This document shows positions 29,746-36,937 of a DNA stretch of 38,368 nt, one piece after another (positions within the stretch are counted from its first letter, which is position 1; every line of letters begins with the position of its first letter). The position numbers and the translations under genes were made by a program. The stretch lies in NCBI GenBank assembly GCA_964440345.1, contig CAYTSA010000028.1, forward strand, positions 1 through 38,368, read 5' to 3'. The notes below the pieces were generated by a model that had not been told where the DNA came from, searched no databases, and was given only the letters and a program-made list of their open reading frames with translations. The stretch comes from CAYTSA01 sp964440345 (GTDB taxonomy: Bacteria > Desulfobacterota > Desulfovibrionia > Desulfovibrionales > Desulfovibrionaceae).

Positions 29746-30606
29746 TTATTGCCGCATTCCGCGATATCGTCGGACAAATACGGCTGCTACGGCCAAAGCC
29801 AGGACAATGGCCGCCCATTCGGACAACGTGGGAATGGACGTTGCATCCCATGGGGTGGGATACGCCCACAAACTCTCGCTCCAGGGTTTGGCCAGAAAGT
29901 TGCCGCCATTCTTGTAGTATCCGCCATCCCACACCTCAAAATGCAGATGCGGGCCGGTGGACTGGCCGGCGTCGCCCACCTCGGCGATCTTCTGGCCTTC
30001 TGTCACTGTGTCGCCTTGCGAAACAGTTATAGTTTCTTTCTTTAAATGATCATACCTGGTGAACATCAAGCCGTTGCCGCCTGTGTCGCTGTTGGAGTGC
30101 TCAATGACCACCACGTTGCCGCCGTCAAAGCACAGAAAGCCGTTGCCGCTGGTCCCGTCGCCCCAGTACGGACCAGATTCTGTGCACCGGCGATACCCGC
30201 TTGTTCCATCTGCTTCGGCGTAACTGGATGGGGATGGAGGCTGGCACTGGGCATCGTCAGAATCAGTCGTCGAGCATTTGTCGGCGTAGCCGTCAAACAC
30301 CCACTTTACCGTGCCAGGCATGGAGGCGAGCACATTCACGCCAGCGTCCATCGCCGCCTGATTAACGGAAATGTCCGTGCCCTCGTGCCCGGAATACGTG
30401 GCGCTGCTGCTGGCGCCCGGCATATCCCGGCAGGCGTCGTCCGCCCAGCAGTCGGCTGTCGCGTCACTGTTCAGGTCCGTATAGTTGGTAATCGTGCAGT
30501 CGGCTCCTGGCGTACAATCCACAGGCCACCCCAAGGGCCCGGCCCAGGCGCTTACCGGCAGTAATATCACCACGCACACTATTGCCAAACCAAATCGTCC
30601 ATACAT
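29746..30606 (-). CDS. M23 family metallopeptidase with IPTL-CTERM sorting tail
   Basis: A 286-residue exported LytM/lysostaphin-type peptidase. Signal peptide 1-22 (LLPVSAWAG). Zinc ligands fit the family: His74 and Asp78 in GHEGTDIS, and His220/His222 in GPHLHFEVW; VEIGDAG-type loops are present (AEVGDAGQSTG). An insert of about 60 residues with four Cys lies between the two halves. The tail IPTLSEWAAIVLALAVAAVF followed by Val-Arg-Arg-Tyr-Arg (258-286) is a classic IPTL-CTERM signal. M23 enzymes cut peptidoglycan cross-links or peptides; sorting to the outer surface would make it an outward-acting enzyme. The ATG has aaggagg upstream. It has its own promoter candidate at 30676-30704. Confidence 0.92.
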   Translation of the reverse strand: MYGRFGLAIVCVVILLPVSAWAGPLGWPVDCTPGADCTITNYTDLNSDATADCWADDACRDMPGASSSATYSGHEGTDISVNQAAMDAGVNVLASMPGTVKWVFDGYADKCSTTDSDDAQCQPPSPSSYAEADGTSGYRRCTESGPYWGDGTSGNGFLCFDGGNVVVIEHSNSDTGGNGLMFTRYDHLKKETITVSQGDTVTEGQKIAEVGDAGQSTGPHLHFEVWDGGYYKNGGNFLAKPWSESLWAYPTPWDATSIPTLSEWAAIVLALAVAAVFVRRYRGMRQ

Positions 30607-30675
30607 GCCGGCCTCCTTTTGTTACAGGCGCACAAAGACACGAAACCTATCGGCAGTTTTGACCATTGCATTATC

Positions 30676-30704
30676 CTTATATCGTATATGCTGATTTTCA
30701 GCAA
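30676..30704 (-). promoter_or_regulatory. Putative internal promoter ahead of the M23-CAP genes
   Basis: On the minus strand TTGCTG (30704-30699) and TATAAG (30681-30676) are 17 bp apart, giving a leader of about 65 bases to the M23 gene. A small hairpin (tgctga-aaa-tcagca) overlaps the -35 region. Confidence 0.4.
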
Positions 30705-30723
30705 ATAGAAAAAAAATGAAGTA

Positions 30724-31980
30724 TCAAGCAGTCCTGAGAAATCGGCGCAAAAAAACGGCAATACCCGCCGCCAATGCAACAACAGTCCAGGACGACAGAG
30801 CAGGAATAGGCGCCGGCGAGCCGATAAAGTACTGCAGCCGGGGCTCTATGCCGTTTACCCGGCTGGGCGCGTTGAACGTCTCGTACGACAGGCTCAACAT
30901 GACGCTGTTTTCTGGATGGTAGTAGTTGCTCTTGGCGTCGCAACTGCTTTGGCAGCCGGATGAGATAGACGCCCAATCCGCGCAGCTGGCCCGGCAGTTG
31001 ACGCAGTCGTAGTATGAATACCCCTCGCTGCCGTAGGAATATTCATCGCAAAGGTTGGCAAAGGAGTGGCCCAACTCGTGCACGGCCATGACCGCGGTGT
31101 AAGAACCGCTGTACACCTGGCAATACGTGGAAGAGCTGCTGCCGGTGTAGTTGCCGTAGTCCCGCGAGCCGCCGCCAGAATATGTGCTGGCGCTGTCCAC
31201 CACAATTATCTCGTCGTACTGGTGGCCAGAAGCGGCGGCGGCGCTGAGCACTGCCGAGCTGTTGCAACACATCAGCCGATCAATGCCGTAGCAATTGGCC
31301 TCGCAGCTCAGATCAGCCGTGTTTTCATACGCGTGTATGGCTATGCCGCCTGCATAATCCGAAAAAGGCGCCGTCTGCAACAGTTGCGTTTCTATGGACT
31401 CCGCCCTGCTGCGAAAGCTGGACATCTGCCCTGCGCTGTAGCCGCTGGCAATGATGAGGATGTGCAGCTTGCCCTTTTCAGCAGGCGCCGGCAGGACGCT
31501 CCGGAGCCTCTGCTCTTGGGAAGGCGGAGCCGGCAGCGGAGCCAGAACAGACTTTTGCTTTGCTCTTGCTTCAGAACGGACGCGCACCGCCGCAGCGCCT
31601 TCATGATACGGCATCACCACTGCTGCGTCCGGCTGCTCTTTATACACCACGGGAGGTTCAGCGTCAGGAGCTGCGCCGGGCTGTTGCATAGGAACTTGAA
31701 CAGCCGGTAAAAAATGCAAGGGCGCAGCAAACAGAACAACGCCAGCCGAATGAAGCAGCTCTACGACATATTGGTGAGATTGCGGGGAACGGGCTTGAAG
31801 CGACGGGCGTTGCAGAGGAGCATTGCCCGCCACAACATCCGCATGGCGAATAACTGGCGCTCCTTTTACCAGCGCCGCCTCCAGCACCACTACAGCGCCC
31901 GGCAGCTCGCCAGCCAGGGCGCAGAGCGGCGCCGCGGCGCACCACGCCATAACCACAGCCGACGCCAGTAGATGCGCCAT
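30724..31980 (-). CDS. M64 (IgA-peptidase-like) zinc metallopeptidase with IPTL-CTERM-type tail
   Basis: A 418-residue exported metallopeptidase. Signal peptide 1-23 (CAAAPLCALAG). A proline-rich, low-complexity region (30-165) precedes the catalytic domain, which opens with KLHILIIASGYSAGQM and holds AVHELGHSFANLCDEYSYG: the HExxH zinc site (His301, Glu302, His305) followed by the Asp-Glu-Tyr typical of the M64 family. A cluster of eight or more Cys around 311-350 suggests disulfides. The end, IPALSSWTVVALAAGIAVFL then Arg-Arg-Phe-Leu-Arg (392-418), is a divergent IPTL-CTERM tail (Ala for Thr). It starts 28 bp after the CNMP gene, with gggag upstream. Confidence 0.85.
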   Translation of the reverse strand: MAHLLASAVVMAWCAAAPLCALAGELPGAVVVLEAALVKGAPVIRHADVVAGNAPLQRPSLQARSPQSHQYVVELLHSAGVVLFAAPLHFLPAVQVPMQQPGAAPDAEPPVVYKEQPDAAVVMPYHEGAAAVRVRSEARAKQKSVLAPLPAPPSQEQRLRSVLPAPAEKGKLHILIIASGYSAGQMSSFRSRAESIETQLLQTAPFSDYAGGIAIHAYENTADLSCEANCYGIDRLMCCNSSAVLSAAAASGHQYDEIIVVDSASTYSGGGSRDYGNYTGSSSSTYCQVYSGSYTAVMAVHELGHSFANLCDEYSYGSEGYSYYDCVNCRASCADWASISSGCQSSCDAKSNYYHPENSVMLSLSYETFNAPSRVNGIEPRLQYFIGSPAPIPALSSWTVVALAAGIAVFLRRFLRTA

Positions 31981-32008
31981 TTCTCGCTCCCTTTTCCGAA
32001 CAGGCCAA

Positions 32009-32593
32009 TTACTCGCCGCCTTCCAGCAGCAATTGAAGAATGGATTTCTCTTCAGAAACGTTAAGTTCTTTCAATCTGTTGCGCAGCTGGCTAAGCTCCT
32101 CTTCCTTCACTTTTATTTGAGTAAGAATATCCGTCACCTCGCTGGTTTTTTGCAACCGCTCTTCCATAATGGGTTCAAAAAAGCCGCGCATGCGCTGCAG
32201 ATACTGCTCCCTCTCTTCGCCGGACATGTGCTCAATGACCGAGATGTTCACGGCGATGCAGACAACGTCCCCCATGGCCGTCACTGTGGCGGACCGCTGC
32301 TTGCCCTCCATGGCCCCTATCTCGCCGATTATTTCACCAGGGCCCTGCATGGTGCACAGCGTGGCCCGGCCTTTGGTCACCCGCACTGCGCCTTTCATCA
32401 GCAGGTACACCCATTTGCCAAAGGTCCCTTCCTGGATGAGCACCTCGTCCGCCTTGAAGCGCTCAATGCGCACCAGCTTGCCGCTGTAGAGCATCTTGCG
32501 GATTTCATTTTCAGAAAACATGGAGAACGGCGGCAGTTTATGCAGCAGTTCAATGATGAGCTTGTTGGTGTAAACGGGTTGCCTCTCTGTCAT
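32009..32593 (-). CDS. Cyclic nucleotide-binding domain protein with C-terminal coiled coil
   Basis: A 194-residue protein. Residues 15-130 form a Crp-type cyclic nucleotide-binding fold: VLIQEGTFGKWVYLLMKGAV and the phosphate-binding cassette GEIGAMEGKQRSATVTA, which keeps the Arg that contacts the cyclic phosphate. The helix after it leads not to a DNA-binding domain but to a coiled coil (KVKEEELSQLRNRLKELNVS, 155-190), so it is not a Crp-type transcription factor and probably signals through a partner. Strong ggaggag precedes the ATG, with tatgat-like sequence further up. First gene of the surface-protein block, 28 bp before the M64 gene. Confidence 0.88.
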   Translation of the reverse strand: MTERQPVYTNKLIIELLHKLPPFSMFSENEIRKMLYSGKLVRIERFKADEVLIQEGTFGKWVYLLMKGAVRVTKGRATLCTMQGPGEIIGEIGAMEGKQRSATVTAMGDVVCIAVNISVIEHMSGEEREQYLQRMRGFFEPIMEERLQKTSEVTDILTQIKVKEEELSQLRNRLKELNVSEEKSILQLLLEGGE

Positions 32594-32928
32594 GGCGCTC
32601 CTCCGCTATACTATCATATGCTCTGGCCAGCGAGTCTGCAACCGCCGCCACTTATCCAGTACATCTATACGCCATCGTTCTCTTGGGCGGGCGAAAGGCC
32701 CGGCCCTGCACTACCGGCGGAGTTGCCCGGGGAAAATGGCGGTGTACGGTTTGCTGACACGTTCGGAACAGCTTCCCGATGCGGCGAGAAGTTTACGGCA
32801 ATGCGATACTTTACGTCACAGAGTAGGGGCGGCCCTTGCGGTAGCCCGCCTTACCTTCTTCGGTATCTTGTAAAAATCATTCTTTCATTTGAACGTTATT
32901 ATGCATGGGCATGATGCTGGAGCCCTGG
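32594..32928. other. Intergenic region with one copy of the dispersed repeat
   Basis: This 335-bp stretch lies between two minus-strand genes. It holds the probable promoter of the CNMP gene close to 32600-32620 and repeat copy A at 32815-32850. A 98-codon open frame on the plus strand (from 32621) has no ribosome binding site and no recognisable fold, so I do not call it. No clear terminator for the NagZ-like gene was seen. Confidence 0.5.
32815..32850 (+). repeat. Dispersed palindromic repeat, copy A
   Basis: Shares an interrupted core of about 30 bases with the copies at 34171 and 38271: gtcacagagtaggggcggcc then cttgcggtagcccgcc. The core folds into a GGGGCGxCC/GGxxGCCC hairpin. Confidence 0.65.
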
Positions 32929-34044
32929 CTATTGCGCCATCTGCAGCTTGAGTTTCTGCAAACGATCATATGACTGCCGCAAGCGGCCTACTGTCAGCTC
33001 CCCACTGTCCACAGCTCGCAGCATCGCTTCCCGGACCCGGCGGGCTGCTTGCGGATCCCAGGCCAGGTTGTTGCCGACGAGCACCACGTCCACCCCGGCT
33101 CGCACAGCCAGAACCACGGCCTCGTCAAAGCCGTATTCGTCAGTAATGGCTTGCATCTGCATATCGTCAGAAATCACTGGCCCGTCATATCTTAGTTTGC
33201 CGCGCAACAGGCCGTTGACCGTTCCCTCGGACAGGGTGGCCGGCCGCTCCTTGTCCAGGCGGGCGTTGAACAGGTGGCCGGTCATCACGGCGTCGGCCAG
33301 GCCGCGGGATATGAGCTGTGCGTAAGGGATGAGTTCCTTTTCAGACCACGTGTCCGTCACGTCGGTAACGCCCAGGTGGGAGTCCGCCCCGGCGCTGCCG
33401 TGGCCAGGAAAATGCTTCAAACAGCTGAGCACGCCAGCGTCATGCAGCCCGTGCACATAGGCCGCCGCAAACTCTGCAACCACGCCGGGGTTTTGGGAAA
33501 AGCTGCGGCCTATGGCGCCAATGGCCGGGCTTTCTGGATTCACGTTCACGTCCACCACTGGCGCCAGGTTCATGGTCACGCCCATGCGGGCCAGCTCCTG
33601 GCCTATGCGCCGGGCGGCGTGTCTGGTGAATATCTTGCCGCGCCTTGCCAGCTGCTCGGCCGAGTAGGTTTCCTCAAACCCGGCGGCAGGTTTAAGCCGC
33701 GCCACCCGGCCGCCCTCCTGGTCTACGGCGATGAGCAGAGGATAACGGGACGCCTGCTGCAAGGCCTCTGTCAGAGCCTGCAGCTGCTCCGGGCTGGCGA
33801 TGTTCCGGCCCCGGGTTTTTGAGAGTACGTCATAATCGAACAACACCACGCCGCCCACAAGGCCGGCTTTGATGTCGTCCAGCAGCGGACCAGCGTCTGT
33901 TGCGGCCTGGCCCCGGAAGCCGCACATGACCATCTGGCCGGCCATGACCTCAGGAGTTGGATCGTCAGGCAGTTCACTGGCCAACGCTGGGGCGGCCGTG
34001 ACAAGTACAAGGACAGCCATTACACGCCATAGAAAATTTCGCAT
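32929..34044 (-). CDS. nagZ: Exported GH3 beta-N-acetylhexosaminidase (NagZ-like)
   Basis: A 371-residue family 3 glycoside hydrolase. KHFPGHGSAGADSHLGVT (210-227) contains the NagZ Asp/His acid-base dyad loop, VDQEGGRVARL the substrate-binding strand, and VISDDMQMQAI the nucleophile Asp. NagZ removes N-acetylglucosamine from anhydro-muropeptides, but the usual enzyme is cytoplasmic; here residues 1-22 form a signal peptide (VMAVLVLVTAAPALA), so it acts in the periplasm or outside. The start has no Shine-Dalgarno sequence; a weak promoter (34051-34079) would give a leaderless mRNA. The M23, CAP and AMIN genes nearby make a cell-wall theme. Confidence 0.9.
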   Translation of the reverse strand: MRNFLWRVMAVLVLVTAAPALASELPDDPTPEVMAGQMVMCGFRGQAATDAGPLLDDIKAGLVGGVVLFDYDVLSKTRGRNIASPEQLQALTEALQQASRYPLLIAVDQEGGRVARLKPAAGFEETYSAEQLARRGKIFTRHAARRIGQELARMGVTMNLAPVVDVNVNPESPAIGAIGRSFSQNPGVVAEFAAAYVHGLHDAGVLSCLKHFPGHGSAGADSHLGVTDVTDTWSEKELIPYAQLISRGLADAVMTGHLFNARLDKERPATLSEGTVNGLLRGKLRYDGPVISDDMQMQAITDEYGFDEAVVLAVRAGVDVVLVGNNLAWDPQAARRVREAMLRAVDSGELTVGRLRQSYDRLQKLKLQMAQ

Positions 34045-34050
34045 GGAGGG

Positions 34051-34079
34051 TAACTAGCAAAAAACCCCGCAGAGTTAAA
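34051..34079 (-). promoter_or_regulatory. Putative promoter of the NagZ-like gene
   Basis: On the minus strand TTTAAC (34079-34074) and TAGTTA (34056-34051) are 17 bp apart; the ATG follows 6 bases after the -10 box with no Shine-Dalgarno sequence between. Both boxes are weak. Confidence 0.25.
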
Positions 34080-34170
34080 GCGAAGAATCGCACCAGAATC
34101 CACCGCCTGGCTGCGCTGGCTAGGCAACCCGGCTACAGGTCAGCACGCGCACGATTCAGCACATCAATAC

Positions 34171-34212
34171 GTCATAGTGCAGGGGCGAGCATAGCAACCG
34201 CCCGCCGTGATT
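34171..34212 (+). repeat. Dispersed palindromic repeat, copy B (degenerate)
   Basis: Begins gtcatagtgcaggggcgagc and ends cgcccgccgtgatt, matching the inverted copy at 38271-38311 at both ends but with a changed middle. A second shared piece lies just upstream: 34100-34124 (caccgcctggctgcgctgg) resembles 38111-38130. Confidence 0.6.
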
Positions 34213-34270
34213 GGGATTGCGATTTACCGTTGAGCCCTTCACCCGGCGCGCCCAGGAGTGACTCTGCCCC

Positions 34271-35773
34271 TCACGCCTGCACCTTTACCGCCACCAGAGT
34301 CACGTCGTCTTCTTGCAGGCCGCCGCCTCGAAAGGCTGTGGCCTCCTCTGCCACGGCGTCCACTATCTCTGCGGCGCTTTTGTTTGCGTGGCGGCGCACC
34401 ACGTCCTGCATCCTGGTCCGGCCAAACATTTCCCCGGCTGGGCTAAATGTTTCCCACACCCCGTCTGTGGCGATGACCAGCACGTCCCCTGGCTGAATAT
34501 CATGGGAATACTCGGCATAGGAAAATTCCCTTTGCACGCCCAGAGCCAAGCTGCGGCCTTTCATATCCAAAAACGCGTCCTGCGAGGGCCGGTACAGCAG
34601 CGCAGGGCCGTGCCCGGCGTCCACGTAGCGGATTTCTCCTGCCGCCGGGTCCACCACGCAGAAAAACATGGTCATGAACTGCCCGCTGCCGTAAACGTCC
34701 CGGGCCAGTTGCCAGTTCACGTCCTGGGCCACTGCGGCAATGCCCCCAGGCTGCAGAGCCCGTTGCCGCAAAAAGGCCCGGCCCGTCGTCATCAGCAGGG
34801 CCGCTCCCACGCCGTGGCCGGTAACGTCCGCCACCACCACGCCCAGCCTGCGGGCTGGTTTGCCGCCGGTCTTCACCTCTTCGCTGGTTCCGGCGAGGTC
34901 AAGATAGTCGTAATAATCGCCGCCGGTCTCATCGCTGTAGATGGCCCGGCCGGCCACGTCCAACCCTTGCACCTTTGGCGCAGCCTTAGGCAGCAGGTTT
35001 TCCTGCACCTGCCGGGCCACGTTCATGCCCTCCATGAGCCGCAGCCGGTCCCGCAAGCCGTCGATCATGGCGTTGGTGTACCCGGCTATGTAACCGAATT
35101 CGTCACTGGTCAACACTGGAGCGTACACATCCAGGTCGCCCCGGCTTACCCGGTCCAGCACGTCGCTCTGCCAGTCAAACAGCAGCTTCAAATTGCCAGA
35201 GTAGATAAAAAGCAGGTTAATGGTCAGGGCCAGAAGCACAGCCATGACGAAAATGACCTCCCACATAACAGCCCACATCAGCTCCTCGGCTGCAGCAGCA
35301 GTTATGTCGCGGTTCATCAGCCAGTGGATGTCTTTGACAATGACCATGATAAGGATAATGCTCACCAACACGGCTACAGCGCTGGCCAGCAGGAAGAGCC
35401 GCCGGCTCAGAGAATGCATGCTTTTACGGGGTATGCGCAGTTCTGGGCTCATATCCGGGGGATGGCGCAGCAGCTCCCGTTGCCGGCGCAGGGACAGCTC
35501 TGCAGCAACAAATACGCCCAGGGCGATAAAGCCGATGAACAGCTTCAACCCGCTGCCAATGATGGGGAAACCGAGAAAAATGCTGTTGCCTGCAGCTGTG
35601 AGCAACCCCACGCCGGCAAAGACGCCGAAATCAGCCCAGAACTGCAGCCGGGGCTGCTCTTGCGGCGGCGCCTTGCAAAGCCGCCGGTTCAGGAAAAACG
35701 TTCGCAACGCACACCCCGCCGCCAGCGGCGCAGCAGTGATGAGCAGCAGCTTCCAAACTGGAAGCCCTTCCAA
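34271..35773 (-). CDS. Membrane PP2C/SpoIIE-type serine phosphatase with HAMP
   Basis: The open part encodes 500 residues from a TTG. Several hydrophobic helices (about 6-24, 48-66, 75-95, 124-148, 165-190) lead to a HAMP-like linker (205-260) and a SpoIIE phosphatase domain (285-498): DETGGDYYDY, VVADVTGHGVGAALLM, YVDAGHGPALL, ATDGVWETF and EDDVTLVAV, all metal-binding aspartates present. It would dephosphorylate an anti-sigma-factor antagonist or similar Ser/Thr-phosphoprotein, though none is encoded here. The true start is probably ATG at 35845 in the same frame (strong agaggaga site), but an in-frame TGA at 35780-35782 interrupts it. Thus the gene is either broken near its 5' end or restarted at TTG 35773. 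Confidence 0.85.
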   Translation of the reverse strand: MEGLPVWKLLLITAAPLAAGCALRTFFLNRRLCKAPPQEQPRLQFWADFGVFAGVGLLTAAGNSIFLGFPIIGSGLKLFIGFIALGVFVAAELSLRRQRELLRHPPDMSPELRIPRKSMHSLSRRLFLLASAVAVLVSIILIMVIVKDIHWLMNRDITAAAAEELMWAVMWEVIFVMAVLLALTINLLFIYSGNLKLLFDWQSDVLDRVSRGDLDVYAPVLTSDEFGYIAGYTNAMIDGLRDRLRLMEGMNVARQVQENLLPKAAPKVQGLDVAGRAIYSDETGGDYYDYLDLAGTSEEVKTGGKPARRLGVVVADVTGHGVGAALLMTTGRAFLRQRALQPGGIAAVAQDVNWQLARDVYGSGQFMTMFFCVVDPAAGEIRYVDAGHGPALLYRPSQDAFLDMKGRSLALGVQREFSYAEYSHDIQPGDVLVIATDGVWETFSPAGEMFGRTRMQDVVRRHANKSAAEIVDAVAEEATAFRGGGLQEDDVTLVAVKVQA

Positions 35774-35779
35774 AAAGGG

Positions 35780-35845
35780 TCAGACCTGGCCGCCGTACAC
35801 AGTCAGGATGACGGCGGCGGCAAAGTATAATACTGGGGCGCGCAT
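35780..35845 (-). other. Cut-off N-terminal segment of the PP2C phosphatase gene
   Basis: ATG at 35845 has agaggaga upstream and encodes 21 residues (MRAPVLYFAAAVILTVYGGQ and Val) before TGA. The same frame continues without further stops into the phosphatase gene (Pro-Phe-Leu-Glu-Gly-Leu). The peptide looks like the first membrane helix of that protein. A Trp codon (TGG) changed to TGA would explain it. Confidence 0.65.
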
Positions 35846-35894
35846 GGTTTCTCCTCTGGCCAAGCGGCGCTATGCCGCAGACCCCCCCAATTGT

Positions 35895-35923
35895 AGTATA
35901 CTTCTTGCCTTGCCGGCAAGAAG
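35895..35923 (-). promoter_or_regulatory. Dyad overlapping the phosphatase promoter
   Basis: A perfect 9-bp inverted repeat CTTCTTGCC/GGCAAGAAG with a 5-base spacer lies at 35901-35923. On the minus strand TATACT (35900-35895) adjoins it as a -10 box, with TTCTTG 16 bp upstream inside the dyad. A repressor bound here would block the phosphatase promoter. Confidence 0.4.
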
Positions 35924-35936
35924 ATTAACGATTTCC

Positions 35937-35965
35937 TTTCACCCGGCGCCGCCTTCTGCTATACC
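35937..35965 (+). promoter_or_regulatory. Putative promoter of the 321-residue protein gene
   Basis: TGCTATACC forms an extended -10 box (35960-35965); a weak -35 (TTTCAC) lies 17 bp upstream. The ATG at 35972 falls 6 bases after the -10 box with no Shine-Dalgarno sequence. Confidence 0.3.
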
Positions 35966-35971
35966 CCGCTC

Positions 35972-36937
35972 ATGCATAGCGAACATACACAGCGTGTCGG
36001 CTGGGCCGGGGTGGAGCTTCCTGCGCCGGCAGGATGGGAGGTTTCTGTGCTGCAGCCGGATTTTTTGCTGCTGGCCGGGCCTGACGGGCCGGCGCTGGAG
36101 CTTAAAACCTTTCCGGCAGGAAAAAAATTCTCGCTGGACAAGAGCTTGCGCCGCGCCGGCAAACATTTTCGCATTCTGGAGTCACCCGCGCCTGACCCCT
36201 GGCCGGTCCATTGGCAAAACGCGCTGGCAAGCCTGAAAGAACGCGGACTGTCCGCCCGGTTGTTTACCTGGACAGACCCTGTTTCTGGTTCGCAAAAGCC
36301 TGGCGGCCCCGGGGCCATGGTCCACTGCCGGCAGTGCAGCAGAGCCATACTGCTACGCTTTACCCCCCAGAACCACCAAGAAAACGACGCCCAATGCGCC
36401 GCGGCTCTGGCTGGCCTGACAGACCACGACCCGCAGAACCCGGACCGGCCGGCCCGAATCAGCGTTTTTGACATCGAATCCCGGCCCCTGCCCGGCCTGA
36501 ATCTGGCCAAGGGCCTGTTCAATCCCGGGGCCTTCCACATAGAACTGCGGGACAAAACCACCCGGATGATTCTGGACCGGCTGGGCCCGGCCGACGTGCT
36601 GCTGCGGGACGCAGGCTTGCAGGAATTCGCCCGCCGGGTGTTGCCCGCCAAGCGATTGGATTCCCCCTTTGTTCCGGAAGATATTACCTCCAGCGCCGGC
36701 GAAGCCCTGGAATGGGATTGCAGCCTGGCCCGGTCTCCGCTGCAGAAGCTGGCGGCCCGCACACCCGGAACCGCCCTGCGCAAGGAGCGCTGGCTGCGGT
36801 TGCGCATATGGACGCTGCCGGCGGCCAACCGTATACTGGCCCTGCAAATCCGGTCTGGCCAGAGGCTGGACCATGACCTTTTTACCCAACTATGCCGCGA
36901 CTATGTCATTATTCCGCAAGAAAAAAGCACAGCCTGA
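35972..36937 (+). CDS. Uncharacterised protein paired with PqqD-like gene
   Basis: A 321-residue cytoplasmic protein that I do not recognise. It has no signal peptide or membrane helix. The first 70 residues (GWAGVELPAPAGWEVSVLQP, LLLAGPDGPALELKTF) look like a compact beta domain. Residues 105-115 carry a Cys-x-x-Cys (VHCRQCSRAILL), a possible metal site or zinc ribbon half. The C-terminal half (LRKERWLRLRIWTLPAANRI, LALQIRSG) looks like a beta sheet. Stop overlaps the following PqqD-like gene by about 35 bp, so both are made together; PqqD-like proteins deliver peptides to radical SAM or other maturases, which makes a peptide-modification role a guess only. Confidence 0.72.
   Translation: MHSEHTQRVGWAGVELPAPAGWEVSVLQPDFLLLAGPDGPALELKTFPAGKKFSLDKSLRRAGKHFRILESPAPDPWPVHWQNALASLKERGLSARLFTWTDPVSGSQKPGGPGAMVHCRQCSRAILLRFTPQNHQENDAQCAAALAGLTDHDPQNPDRPARISVFDIESRPLPGLNLAKGLFNPGAFHIELRDKTTRMILDRLGPADVLLRDAGLQEFARRVLPAKRLDSPFVPEDITSSAGEALEWDCSLARSPLQKLAARTPGTALRKERWLRLRIWTLPAANRILALQIRSGQRLDHDLFTQLCRDYVIIPQEKSTA

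Noticed and set aside
32621..32914. 98-codon plus-strand frame in the intergenic region
   Set aside because: No ribosome binding site, no domain, and part of it is the dispersed repeat copy A.
35780..35782. Selenocysteine codon in the phosphatase gene
   Set aside because: The site is in a membrane helix, not a redox motif, and no convincing bacterial SECIS follows; a nonsense change or restart is simpler.
34313..35830. Open frame of 505 codons on the plus strand
   Set aside because: Antisense to the PP2C phosphatase gene, whose motifs are complete; composition is His/Gln-rich and no domain is visible.
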